Positions 1 to 7,808 of a DNA stretch of 26,557 nucleotides are shown piece after piece. The stretch covers positions 1 to 26,557 of the forward strand of contig CABUVH010000009.1 in the NCBI GenBank assembly GCA_902494935.1, in the 5' to 3' direction. The position numbers and the translations under genes were made by a program. Below the pieces are notes generated by a model that saw only the letters and a program-made list of their open reading frames with translations, ran no database searches and was not told the origin of the DNA. The stretch comes from an uncultured Collinsella sp. (GTDB lineage: Bacteria > Actinomycetota > Coriobacteriia > Coriobacteriales > Coriobacteriaceae). Every line of letters begins with the position of its first letter. Position 1 is the first letter of the stretch.

Positions 1-6
1 ACGACG

Positions 7-1536
7 CTAGTCCAACTTGGTGCCCGGTACTTGCGGTGCCTCTTTAAGCAACGCTTTGAGCTCGTTCAAAATGGAAACGGGCTGTCGATCGACAGCGTCC
101 AGATGAAGCGTCGCCACACGAATGGGCGGCTGATATTCAAGCGAGCCGATGAGCACGGGAGAACCCAGGAATCGTTCGATTTCGTTTGCGAGCTCGTCGA
201 TTGCCTCGGGGCCGAGCTCATCGAAGAGTGCCACGAACGTTGGCCCCGTCGAGCGGAACAGGCGACCCTTGCCGCGCGAACAATCCATGAGGCAGGCGGC
301 GCTTTCGGCGAGCACGCGGTCGCCTGCATCGAATCCAAAGCGGGCATTGACTTCGGCGATATCGTCGACCTTAATGGCAATAAAGCCTGCCTCGCGCGCC
401 ACGCGGCGCATCTCTCCAATAGCGTTGACCAGGGCGTGAATATCGCCCAGGCCGGTCACGGAATCAGTCGTATCTGCCAAGCTTCGGTTGATGATAATGC
501 CCACATACATGCTGGGCTCGGTATCGGTGCCGTCCAAGCGGTAGCCTGTGCAGTCGCAAAGCGCGTACGCTCCGGTGGCATCCATTACACGATACTGCAT
601 GTAGTGGAAGTGCCACGTGCCGTTTATCACCATGTTGAGCTCGGCGCGTACGTTGTCGCGGTCCTCGGGGTGTACGCGGGCAAGCCACATATCGACCGAG
701 TTAAAAGGGTGCTGGGAGGGCAGGTCAAAATCGCGTACGGCGTTGACCGACCATTGCGATTCGCCCGTATCGAGATTGAGGATAAACGGATAGCGCGTCT
801 CGGAGCTCATAGAGATCGCTTGGAATACGCGGTCGTTGCACGGAAGCTGTTCGGCAATTGGGTGCTGCGGCGCGTCATTGTCTTTCGGCTGCTGCACGCG
901 ATGCATAAGCTTATAGCGATACATCTTGCGATCGGCATCCATCGTCATCTGGCGACGCGTGTCGCCGGCAAGTGGATCGACGCGCGAGCAGCCAAAGCTA
1001 AAGCTGCCGATCATGGGCGCCTTGCCGCCCGAGCTCGCCTCGATCAGCCCGGAACGTACCTGCTCCAAGCGCTGCTCGAGTTCAGTCTCGTTTGCAAAGA
1101 GCGAGATAAGCACAAACTCGTCTCCACCGATACGGAACAGCATCTCATCGTGCTCCATGGTTTCGGAGAGCGTGCGGCAGATGCTCAGAATATAGCGGTT
1201 GCCTTCGGCGTGGCCAAACCTATCGTTACAATGCTTGAGATGGTCGATGTCAATATAGGCGCAGGTGAAGGGGTCGCCTTTGCGCCAGAGTTGCTCGACG
1301 TGACGGTCAAATCCGTTGCGGTTGCCCAAGTTGGTGAGCGGATCGATATAGGCGTTGCGCTCAAGCAGCTGGCGCTCTTGTTGCAGGATGGCATGCGTCT
1401 TTTGCAGCTGCTCACCAACAGCGCGTAGCTCAGCAGGCAGCGCGGCAACATCGAGTTCGGCGGTCGATACGCCATTCGCAAGTCGCTGAAGATAGGTAAT
1501 AATCGATTGCTCGCCCAGGCGATATGACTCGTTCAT
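7..1536 (-). CDS. GGDEF-PAS-degenerate GGDEF protein (putative diguanylate cyclase)
   Basis: Probable cytoplasmic diguanylate cyclase making cyclic-di-GMP from two GTP. The start is set by AAGGAGG nine bases before ATG 1536 (MNESYRLGEQ); an ATG 27 bases further upstream has no such site. The product is 509 residues. Residues about 35-62 look like a coiled coil. A GGDEF domain follows, with RIGGDEF (motif at 137-141) and the metal/substrate segment YIDIDHLKHCND. A PAS-like domain (about 237-351) contains VHPEDR and YRVMDATGAY. A second GGDEF-like fold (about 361-490) has the signature replaced by STGPTF and is likely non-catalytic. The inhibitory RxxD site before GGDEF is absent (MEHD). It is a paralogue of the larger gene just upstream (1664-4381), same strand, 127 bp away. 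There is no transmembrane segment. Cyclase activity is inferred from motifs; the input signal is unknown. Confidence 0.88.
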   Translation of the reverse strand: MNESYRLGEQSIITYLQRLANGVSTAELDVAALPAELRAVGEQLQKTHAILQQERQLLERNAYIDPLTNLGNRNGFDRHVEQLWRKGDPFTCAYIDIDHLKHCNDRFGHAEGNRYILSICRTLSETMEHDEMLFRIGGDEFVLISLFANETELEQRLEQVRSGLIEASSGGKAPMIGSFSFGCSRVDPLAGDTRRQMTMDADRKMYRYKLMHRVQQPKDNDAPQHPIAEQLPCNDRVFQAISMSSETRYPFILNLDTGESQWSVNAVRDFDLPSQHPFNSVDMWLARVHPEDRDNVRAELNMVINGTWHFHYMQYRVMDATGAYALCDCTGYRLDGTDTEPSMYVGIIINRSLADTTDSVTGLGDIHALVNAIGEMRRVAREAGFIAIKVDDIAEVNARFGFDAGDRVLAESAACLMDCSRGKGRLFRSTGPTFVALFDELGPEAIDELANEIERFLGSPVLIGSLEYQPPIRVATLHLDAVDRQPVSILNELKALLKEAPQVPGTKLD

Positions 1537-1574
1537 GATGGATAACCTCCTTGGGCGGAACAACGGTTTGTATC

Positions 1575-1605
1575 ATATCCCCAATTTGGTTTGAATTGGG
1601 GATAT
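1575..1605. promoter_or_regulatory. 12-bp perfect inverted repeat between the two GGDEF genes
   Basis: Arms ATATCCCCAATT (1575-1586) and AATTGGGGATAT (1594-1605) are perfectly complementary around a 7-base spacer. The element lies in the 127-bp gap between the GGDEF-EAL gene and the GGDEF gene, 39 bases before the start of the latter. There is no U-tract, so it is more likely an operator than a terminator. A TATGAT -10-like hexamer on the minus strand (1577-1572) overlaps its proximal edge. The bound protein is unknown. Confidence 0.55.
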
Positions 1606-1663
1606 AAGTTAGCTAATGGAGACAAATACCCCCTTCGACGGTGGCGTTTTGCGCACGAGCGTA

Positions 1664-4381
1664 TCAGTTGTTATTGCCACCATCGAGCAATGCCTCAAAA
1701 TCCTTTGCCTGCATGGGGCGGTAGTAGAGGAAGCCCTGAGCGTAGCGGGCGCCCATGTGGCGCAGCATGTTCGCCTGCTCATTTGTCTCGATGCCTTCGA
1801 TTACAACGGGCAGATGGAGCGACTGCGCCATCTCGAGCATCGATGACACGATCTGAGCGCTGCGGCCACGATCGCCGTCAACGGGCACAAACGTGCGATC
1901 GAGCTTGATGACGTCGACGTTGACGTTCTTGAGCATCGCGAGCGTGGACTGACCGGTGCCAAAATCGTCCATATAGGTCGAGAAGCCGCGGGTGTGCAAG
2001 TCGGCTGTCAGTTTGTCCACGGCTTCGGACTCTCCCGTATAAGCCGTCTCGGTGATCTCGATACGCATGAGCTCGGGCGGTAGGTTGTATTGGGCGGCAA
2101 GCGCCCCCATATGCTCGGCAACGTCGCAGGCAAGGATATCCACGCGCGACACATTAAGCGAGACCGGAACCACACGAAGGCCGCGATCGAGACGCACGCG
2201 CAGCCACGAGGCGACACCCTGCCAAATGTACTTGTCGAGCGTCACCACAAAGCCGCTTTCCTCGAGTGCGGGGATAAACGTTGCGGGCGAAATGAGAGAG
2301 CCGTCCTTGTCAATCCAGCGGGTGAGTGCCTCGGCGCCAATGATCTCGCCGGTTTCCATATCGACCTGGGGCTGCAGGTAGTACGTGATGCGGCCGTTTG
2401 AGAGCGCGTACTGGAACTCGGTCAGCGTGCGGTGGAACGCAATCTCGTGTTCATATTCTTCGGGGCGGAAAATAGCAATGCGCTCCTTGAAGTCGTTTTT
2501 GGCGCGTCGATTGGTAAACATGGCCTTTGCCTGCGCATCGATGGTGATCTCCTCATTGGAGTCGATGGGGTAAATGCCCATGGACGGCCAAAAACCTACG
2601 CCGTCATCATGCCTGGCTACTGCCTCGCGAACGCGGTTGTAGATTTGATGGACGGTGATGTGCTTAAAGGGGATGAGTACGCAAAAGTCATCTTGGCCCC
2701 AGTACCCTGCGACGCCCATATCGGCATTCTCGATGTCCTTGAGGACCGTGCCCACATCGGCGAGTACGCGGTCGCCCTCGGCCTGGCCGTGCCATTCATT
2801 AAACAGGCGCATGTGACCCATGTCGACGGTGGCGATGCACCAGGTGTCGTCGCGCCTTGCCTCGAGAAATGCGTTGGCGCGCCGCATAAACTCGCTGGGT
2901 CGATAGAGGCCCGTGAGCGAGTCGATACGTTCGGCGATGGCGCTTTTGCGCTCCGCCTCGGGTATGGGGAGGCTGTCGTTGGGAACAAGCCCGCCGGCCG
3001 TGCGAAGGCGACGGTCGAGTTCGCCTAAAACGGCGGTCGCTTGATGGGTTAACTGCTCGTAAAAGGCCGGGACGACAAGGCAGACGGGAGTAATGGTGTC
3101 GCCCGCGATTTGAACAGGAGCGAAAACAGCCTCTTTAAGGTGGCGGGTCAGTTGCTCGAATGCCTCATGGTCCAAATCGTTGCTGAGCACGACGAACTGG
3201 ACGCTTCGTGAACGGAAGACCCGGCTTCTGCCGCGGGTGATCGACAGCATGCGGCCTGCGTATTCGGCAAGCATGTTGTCGACAGCCTCGGCCCCGTAGA
3301 GCTCGTTGAGATTCGCCGTGCCACGAATGCGCACCGCTATAAGCCCCGTCTCGCAGCGGTCGCGACGGCAGGCATCGATAGCGTTGACCAGCATGCGCTG
3401 CGTTCCGAGGCCTGTGGCGGCGTCGACGGTTTCGGCAAGCGAGTGGTTGACGAGTTCGCCGACATAGAGCGAGGGGACATTTCCGTCGCCGTCGATGCGA
3501 AACCCGCGAGCACGGCAGAGAACGTAGTCACCCGCGGCATTGCGCATGCGGTACTGCATGACACGGCGGTGTTTGGAGCCGTTAAAGATCTGGTTGATGT
3601 CGTTGGCGTAGGCCTCGAGGTCATCGGGATGGACGCGCGTCTTCCAGAAATCGCGGCAGCTGTCTATGTGCTCCGAAGGAAGACCGAGATCGCGCAAGGC
3701 ACCTTGCGACCAAAGGGTGCGGTCCTTGTCCAAGTTCTCGATAAAGAAATAACGGCCCTCGTTGAGCATCGAAAAAGCGTCGAAAATACGATCGCTTATT
3801 TCGAAGTCGTCGGCGTGGACTTGCGTAATATTGCGCCGATCGAGGTGCATGGCATGACGTAGCTTGTAGTCGTACATGCGATGGTCGGCATCGAGTGTCA
3901 TGCGATTGGAGGCTTCGCCCAGGGCGGGGTCGGCGTGTGCCACTCCGTAGCTAAACGAGTGGGGCATCTCGGAATCGTTGTTTTTGAGCAGGATCGTTCG
4001 GCAGTGTTCCAGACGTTCGGCGAGGTCGTCCTCGGTCGCAATCGTAGATAGGATGGCAAACTCGTCGCCGCCTATGCGAAACGCCGCCTCGTCCACTTTC
4101 ATATACAGTTTGAGATAGAGGCTTACCTGCAAGATATAGCGGTTGCCCTCGTCATGCCCAAAGACGTCGTTGCAGTGCTTGAGATTGTCGATATCGATGA
4201 ACGCCATGGTAACGGGGGTGTCCTGCTCCCAGAGCTCCTCGAGGGAACGGGCAAAGCCGCCACGGTTGCCAAGCCCGGTAAGCTGGTCGGTAAAGGCGGT
4301 CCTGATCAGATCCTCCTGACGCTCGAGAAGGTCACGGACGGTCTTTTCGAGCGTTTCGGTGTAATTGCTGACAGTATCCAT
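1664..4381 (-). CDS. GGDEF-PAS-GGDEF-GGDEF-EAL cyclic-di-GMP turnover protein
   Basis: A 905-residue cytoplasmic protein that probably both makes and degrades cyclic-di-GMP. Domains: a canonical GGDEF domain (about 30-180, motif RIGGDEF at 104-108, no RxxD inhibitory site); a PAS-like domain (about 200-315, VHPDDL); a degenerate GGDEF fold (about 320-460, SRSVQF at the signature); a third GGDEF fold with WGQDDF at 561-566; and a C-terminal EAL domain (about 650-898). The EAL domain keeps the expected catalytic set: EALTR at 684, LNVS, IEITET, MDDFG, IKLD, IEGIET and AQGF. Phosphodiesterase activity is therefore likely. The first 460 residues match the downstream gene closely, so the two are paralogues. 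An in-frame TAG two codons before ATG 4381 fixes this as the earliest start; its ribosome binding site is weak. Net activity cannot be told from sequence. Confidence 0.9.
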   Translation of the reverse strand: MDTVSNYTETLEKTVRDLLERQEDLIRTAFTDQLTGLGNRGGFARSLEELWEQDTPVTMAFIDIDNLKHCNDVFGHDEGNRYILQVSLYLKLYMKVDEAAFRIGGDEFAILSTIATEDDLAERLEHCRTILLKNNDSEMPHSFSYGVAHADPALGEASNRMTLDADHRMYDYKLRHAMHLDRRNITQVHADDFEISDRIFDAFSMLNEGRYFFIENLDKDRTLWSQGALRDLGLPSEHIDSCRDFWKTRVHPDDLEAYANDINQIFNGSKHRRVMQYRMRNAAGDYVLCRARGFRIDGDGNVPSLYVGELVNHSLAETVDAATGLGTQRMLVNAIDACRRDRCETGLIAVRIRGTANLNELYGAEAVDNMLAEYAGRMLSITRGRSRVFRSRSVQFVVLSNDLDHEAFEQLTRHLKEAVFAPVQIAGDTITPVCLVVPAFYEQLTHQATAVLGELDRRLRTAGGLVPNDSLPIPEAERKSAIAERIDSLTGLYRPSEFMRRANAFLEARRDDTWCIATVDMGHMRLFNEWHGQAEGDRVLADVGTVLKDIENADMGVAGYWGQDDFCVLIPFKHITVHQIYNRVREAVARHDDGVGFWPSMGIYPIDSNEEITIDAQAKAMFTNRRAKNDFKERIAIFRPEEYEHEIAFHRTLTEFQYALSNGRITYYLQPQVDMETGEIIGAEALTRWIDKDGSLISPATFIPALEESGFVVTLDKYIWQGVASWLRVRLDRGLRVVPVSLNVSRVDILACDVAEHMGALAAQYNLPPELMRIEITETAYTGESEAVDKLTADLHTRGFSTYMDDFGTGQSTLAMLKNVNVDVIKLDRTFVPVDGDRGRSAQIVSSMLEMAQSLHLPVVIEGIETNEQANMLRHMGARYAQGFLYYRPMQAKDFEALLDGGNNN

Positions 4382-4705
4382 GTTCTAAGCGGCTTTCTGA
4401 AGTCGGGGCGGATTGCGTCGGGCGAGCTCGTCGTGTACACGCGTCGTTGCTCAGCGTTTTGCGTGTATCCAGGCCCCCGCCTTGCTGCGTTGTTGGGTTA
4501 CTTTGCCGGCTAATGTTCGCTGTTGATAACTGCTGCGTAGTATAAACAACAGCACACAATTATATATGGGTGCACATGCTGTGGGCGGCTATTATTCGAC
4601 AAGCGGTAGCGCGACGATGCGATGCTCGATAAAAATGCGACTGGGGCGGTATATGTTGATGGGTATACTTGTTCCGTTTAAATTTGCGGGGACGGAGATG
4701 GTCGC
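4382..4705. other. Divergent intergenic region, GGDEF-EAL gene / patatin gene
   Basis: A gene-free 324 bp between divergent genes. On the minus strand a TATAAT hexamer (4564-4559) could serve the GGDEF-EAL gene, but no good -35 is visible. On the plus strand TATACT (4664-4669) sits 36 bases before the patatin start, also without a clear -35. A 10-bp palindrome CGTGTACACG lies at 4432-4441. I see no riboswitch; in particular the conserved cyclic-di-GMP aptamer segments are not present. Short open frames here are not convincing as genes. Confidence 0.5.
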
Positions 4706-5575
4706 ATGGCACAGCCAACTATGACGCGCACGGTGGGGCTCGCGCTCGAGGGAGGCGGCTACCGCGGTATGTATACGGCGGGCGTGCTCGACGTTTGGAT
4801 GGAGCACGGTTTGACCTGCGACCATATGGTGGGCGTCTCGGCGGGCGCGGCGTTTGGCTACAATTTTAAATCGCGCCAGATCGGCCGTGCCATTCGCTAT
4901 AACAAGGCCTATTGTGCCGATAAGCGCTATGCGGGTGTAGCAAGCTGGCTGCGGACCGGCGATATGTTCAATGCCGATTTTGCTTATCACGAGGTGCCTA
5001 TCGAGCGCGATCCTATCGACCTGGAGGCATATCGCGCCTGCCCCATGCGGTTTACGTGCGTGTGTACCGATATCGAGACGGGCAAGGCCGTCTATCACGA
5101 CCTGCCTTATGGCGATGAGCGCGATATCGAGTGGATCCGGGCGTCGTCGGCTATTCCTGTGGCGACGCGTCCCGTTGCTATTGACGGACATAAGTATCTG
5201 GATGGTGGCGTGGCTGATTCAATTCCCAGTGCTTGGCTGTTTGCACAGGGGTACGACCGCAATATCGTGGTACTCACGCAGCCGGCGGGCTTTGTGAAGC
5301 AGCCCAACAGCGTGATGCCCATGCTGCGGCGCATGTTCCGTCACTACCCGGAGTTTGTCGCAGCGCTTGAGCATCGGCATGAGGTCTACAATGCCACGCT
5401 CGATGACTTGGCACGTCGCGAGGCTGCCGGCGAAATCTTTGTGGTGCGGCCGAGCGAATCGGTGAAGGTACCGTCGCTGTGCCGTGAACCGGATGAGCTC
5501 GAGCGCATCTACCAGATCGGTCGCCGCGATGCGGAGACGACCTTGCCGGCGTTGGAAGCGTATCTGGCGGGGTAA
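4706..5575 (+). CDS. Patatin-like phospholipase (YjjU-type)
   Basis: A 289-residue patatin-fold serine hydrolase, expected to cleave acyl esters of phospholipids or related lipids with a Ser-Asp dyad. Visible: the oxyanion-hole loop GGGYRG at 16-21, nucleophile motif GVSAG with Ser45, and the DGG motif with Asp166. The fold fills about the first 200 residues; the rest (HEVYNATLDDLARRE...) resembles the C-terminal part of YjjU-like proteins. GGAG eight bases before ATG 4706 supports this start; an ATG at 4698 is out of frame. No signal peptide or membrane helix is seen, so it is probably cytoplasmic. It stands alone, divergent from the cyclic-di-GMP gene and convergent with thiE. The natural substrate is unknown. 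Confidence 0.9.
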   Translation: MAQPTMTRTVGLALEGGGYRGMYTAGVLDVWMEHGLTCDHMVGVSAGAAFGYNFKSRQIGRAIRYNKAYCADKRYAGVASWLRTGDMFNADFAYHEVPIERDPIDLEAYRACPMRFTCVCTDIETGKAVYHDLPYGDERDIEWIRASSAIPVATRPVAIDGHKYLDGGVADSIPSAWLFAQGYDRNIVVLTQPAGFVKQPNSVMPMLRRMFRHYPEFVAALEHRHEVYNATLDDLARREAAGEIFVVRPSESVKVPSLCREPDELERIYQIGRRDAETTLPALEAYLAG

Positions 5576-5586
5576 GGGTCGCATGC

Positions 5587-5632
5587 GGAAAGCGCATCCC
5601 GGAATGGAGGTCCAAACTGGGATGCGCTTTCC
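5587..5632. terminator. 14-bp stem between convergent patatin and thiE genes
   Basis: Arms GGAAAGCGCATCCC (5587-5600) and GGGATGCGCTTTCC (5619-5632) pair perfectly around an 18-base loop. It lies between two convergent gene ends, 11 bases past the patatin stop. No long U-tract follows on either strand, but the stem ends in CTTTCC in both directions, so a bidirectional terminator is the most likely role. Confidence 0.65.
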
Positions 5633-5676
5633 ATTGCTGAAGGTATGAGGCTGCGAATCGGCTGCTCGGCCTGAGC

Positions 5677-6372
5677 CTATGCCTGCTGCCAGGTATCGAC
5701 GAGTTCCTTGGCCGCGGCGTAGGGGTCATTGGCGCTGCAGACGGCGCTCACCACAAAGAAGCCGTCGACGCCGGTGGCCTTGAGCTGCGGCAGGTCGGCC
5801 GTCTTGACGCCGCCGCCCACCACGATGGGCACGGGGCTTGCCGCGTGGAGTGCGGCTAGGTCCTCAAAGCTCTTGGTGATGATGGAGCCGTCGGCTGCGC
5901 GTCCGCAGTCGCGCTTGGTCTCGGTCTCGTGGAGTGGGCCGATTCCCAGGTAGTCGACCAGGCTCATGTCGGCGGTCTTGACGTACTCGAGCATCTCCTC
6001 GCAACGGGCTGAAAGGCCCACGATGGCATCGGGGCCCAAAAGTTCGCGGCAGACCTCGACGGGAATATCGCTCTGGCCCACGTGCACGCCGTCGACAGCA
6101 ATACCCTGCTCGCGCGCGGCGAGTACGCAGTCCAGGCGGTCGTCGATGAGCAGGGCGACCTGACCGGTCTTGCCAGCCTGTGCGATTGCCTGCGCAGCGT
6201 CTCCGGTCAGTGCGATGATCTCGCGGGCGCTTGCCACCTTGGAGCGCACCTGGATGCAGGTAAAGCCTGCGTCGAGCGCCTGGGCCACCACATCGCCCAC
6301 GGGACGCCCCAGCGTGTTTTCGGGGCCGAGTACCAGATAGGCCGAGATATCAAGGTTGTCGCGGATGCTCAT
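5677..6372 (-). CDS. thiE: Thiamine-phosphate synthase
   Basis: Joins hydroxymethylpyrimidine pyrophosphate and hydroxyethylthiazole phosphate to give thiamine monophosphate. The 231-residue product is a TIM barrel of normal family length. Visible family motifs are IQVRSK near residue 41, VHVGQSD, the phosphate/pyrimidine loop YLGIGPLHETETKRDCG and the C-terminal phosphate-binding VVGGGVKTADL. The start has AGGAGG seven to eight bases upstream. Its ATG overlaps the stop codon of the thiamine-binding-protein gene by four bases (ATGA), so the two are translationally coupled. It is the last gene of the riboswitch-led operon thiM, thiamine-binding protein, thiE. No ThiD is seen in the window, so the pyrimidine kinase must be encoded elsewhere or the precursor obtained otherwise. 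Confidence 0.93.
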   Translation of the reverse strand: MSIRDNLDISAYLVLGPENTLGRPVGDVVAQALDAGFTCIQVRSKVASAREIIALTGDAAQAIAQAGKTGQVALLIDDRLDCVLAAREQGIAVDGVHVGQSDIPVEVCRELLGPDAIVGLSARCEEMLEYVKTADMSLVDYLGIGPLHETETKRDCGRAADGSIITKSFEDLAALHAASPVPIVVGGGVKTADLPQLKATGVDGFFVVSAVCSANDPYAAAKELVDTWQQA

Positions 6373-6710
6373 CGTGCTTCCTCCTGCTTTTTGATCTGTG
6401 CTTCCATGCGCTCGAGCTTGCCGGTCATGGTGTCGGTAAATCCGGGTCGAATATCGGCTTTGAGCACGACTTCGGTGCGGATGCCCTTGCTCGCCAACAC
6501 AAAGGTTGCGTCGCGCACGACCTGCATGACCTCGTCCCAGTCGCCCTCGATCTCGGTGAACATCGAGGTGGTGCGGTTGGGAAGGCCGCTCTCGCGAATG
6601 ACGCGCACGACCTCGGCGACCTCGGCGGACAGCTCATCGCCGGTGCCGCATGGGGCGATGGCCACGGCGACGAGCGTGTTCATGCCGGCATTGGTTACGG
6701 GCTCGGACAT
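6369..6710 (-). CDS. MTH1187/YkoF-family thiamine-binding protein
   Basis: A 113-residue protein of the MTH1187 (DUF77, Thiamine_BP) family, small ferredoxin-like-fold proteins that bind thiamine or its pyrimidine moiety. The match rests on overall pattern: an N-terminal strand VAVAIAPCGTGDELSAEVAE, the central SGLPNRTTSMFTEIEGDWDEV and the C-terminal helix. The start has GAGGAGG, which lies within the last codons of thiM; its ATG is three bases past the thiM stop. It overlaps thiE by four bases. Sitting between thiM and thiE, it may hold or deliver a thiamine precursor, but this is inference. It has no catalytic motif and no signal peptide. Confidence 0.85.
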   Translation of the reverse strand: MSEPVTNAGMNTLVAVAIAPCGTGDELSAEVAEVVRVIRESGLPNRTTSMFTEIEGDWDEVMQVVRDATFVLASKGIRTEVVLKADIRPGFTDTMTGKLERMEAQIKKQEEAR

Positions 6711-6713
6711 GGC

Positions 6714-7553
6714 TTATGCCTCCTCGAGCTCGAGTCGGTTATCGGCGATGTCCTGGGCGGTCGCGCGGTAGAGCTCGTCGATAAAGGCGACCTTAAAGCT
6801 TGCCGGGGCATCGGCGACAGCGGCGGCACGCTTGCCGGCAACGTTGTAGACGGCGGCGCCGCAGATGGCTGCCGTAAACGGGTCGGCGGCACAGGCGTAC
6901 ACGGCCAGCACGCCGCCCTGCGAGCAGCCGCAGCCGGTGATCTTGGACATGAGCGGGCTGCCGCCGTGGGACTTGGCCACCGTCGTGCCGTCGGTGATCA
7001 GGTCGACTTCGCCCGAGACCACTACGGCGCCGCCGGTGTAGCGGGCGAGCGCCACGGCGGCGTCGCGGGCGGCATCGACCGTGTCGGTGGTATCGACACC
7101 GCGCACGCGACTCAGATCAGCTGCCTCGCCCTCAAGACCCCACAGGCCGGCGAGCGCGATAATCTCGGAGGCGTTGCCGCGCACGATGGCGGGCTTGCAC
7201 TGCTTGAGCTCGTTTACCAGCTGGGTGCGCAGGCTACCGATGCCCAGGCCAACCGGATCGAGCACCCAGGGCTTGCCAGCATCGTGTGCCGCCTTGGCCG
7301 CGCGGGGAATCGTCTGCTCGTAGATGGGGAAGAGCGTGCCCATATTGAGATAGATAGCGCCGCCGCCGGCAACGAGCGCCTCGCCCTCGTCGGGCAGATA
7401 GACCATGGCGGCCGAACCGCCCACGGCGAGCTGAGCATTGGCGACAAAGTCGATCGTCACCGTGTTGGTGATGGAGCCGGCCATCGGATTGGTGGCGCGA
7501 ATCTCCTCCACGGCCTTGACCACATTTTTCTTAAGCTGTTCCGAATCAATCAC
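6714..7553 (-). CDS. thiM: Hydroxyethylthiazole kinase
   Basis: Phosphorylates salvaged 4-methyl-5-hydroxyethylthiazole with ATP, feeding ThiE. The start is GTG 7553, eight bases after AAGGAGG, giving 279 residues. The frame stays open upstream through the riboswitch, but that part is leader RNA. Ribokinase-fold features include ITNTVTIDFVAN near the N-terminus, LDPVGLG, VRGNASEI, the anion-hole segment ITGCGCSQGG (Cys208/Cys210, where the family usually has GTGC) and many small residues in the hydrophobic core. First gene of the operon; the gap to the next gene is three bases. Regulated by the TPP riboswitch and terminator in its leader. Confidence 0.93.
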   Translation of the reverse strand: MIDSEQLKKNVVKAVEEIRATNPMAGSITNTVTIDFVANAQLAVGGSAAMVYLPDEGEALVAGGGAIYLNMGTLFPIYEQTIPRAAKAAHDAGKPWVLDPVGLGIGSLRTQLVNELKQCKPAIVRGNASEIIALAGLWGLEGEAADLSRVRGVDTTDTVDAARDAAVALARYTGGAVVVSGEVDLITDGTTVAKSHGGSPLMSKITGCGCSQGGVLAVYACAADPFTAAICGAAVYNVAGKRAAAVADAPASFKVAFIDELYRATAQDIADNRLELEEA

Positions 7554-7575
7554 TGCACATGCCTCCTTGGCATAG

Positions 7576-7605
7576 AAAAGGGGCGCTGTGCATAGACAGC
7601 GCCCC
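7576..7605 (-). terminator. Intrinsic terminator, expression platform of the TPP riboswitch
   Basis: On the minus strand GGGGCGCTGT pairs with ACAGCGCCCC (10 bp, 6-base loop) and is followed by TTTT. It lies just after the TPP aptamer and just before the thiM ribosome binding site (AAGGAGG, 7569-7563). This fits transcription attenuation of the thi operon when TPP is bound. Confidence 0.85.
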
Positions 7606-7617
7606 TGTAAAGGCGGC

Positions 7618-7709
7618 ATGCTCCCTACGCCAGCATTAACTGACAGGTTCAAAGGATTGGGCCCCATGCCCTCTCAGCCTTGTGGTTTGCACCGCCGGCA
7701 CTCCCGCAT
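7618..7709 (-). promoter_or_regulatory. TPP riboswitch (THI element)
   Basis: The minus strand carries the diagnostic TPP aptamer segments in order: GGCTGAGAGGGC, then CCTTTGAACCTG, then GTTAATGCTGGCGTAGGGA. Possible P1 pairing is ATGC (7709-7706) with GCAT (7621-7618). It sits in the leader of thiM and is followed by an intrinsic terminator, so ligand binding is expected to shut off transcription of the whole operon. Confidence 0.95.
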
Positions 7710-7736
7710 CGAATCTGTTGTTCCCTATACTAGCGC

Positions 7737-7771
7737 ACCTGCCAAAAAGGGACAGGTTTATTTTGGCAGGT
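7737..7771. repeat. REP-like 11-bp inverted repeat
   Basis: Perfect arms ACCTGCCAAAA (7737-7747) and TTTTGGCAGGT (7761-7771) flank a 13-base centre containing GGGACAGGTTT. It lies between the divergent thi operon and the HAD gene and must overlap one or both promoter regions. GGGACAGGTTTATTTT-like palindromes recall dispersed REP-type units, but no second copy is in this window, so repeat status is inferred. Confidence 0.45.
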
Positions 7772-7808
7772 CGTTACAATAGGTAGGACCGATACGAATG
7801 GGGGCCTT

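Noticed and set aside
31..1428. Long plus-strand open frame opposite the GGDEF gene
   Set aside because: It lies entirely antisense to a gene with clear domains and has no ribosome binding site or recognisable protein pattern; GC-rich codon bias leaves such frames open.
4382..4700. Cyclic-di-GMP riboswitch upstream of the GGDEF-EAL gene
   Set aside because: Looked for because of the neighbouring genes; the conserved aptamer segments were not found on either strand.
7554..7667. N-terminal extension of ThiM
   Set aside because: It would translate the TPP aptamer and terminator; the GTG at 7553 has AAGGAGG at proper spacing and fits family length.
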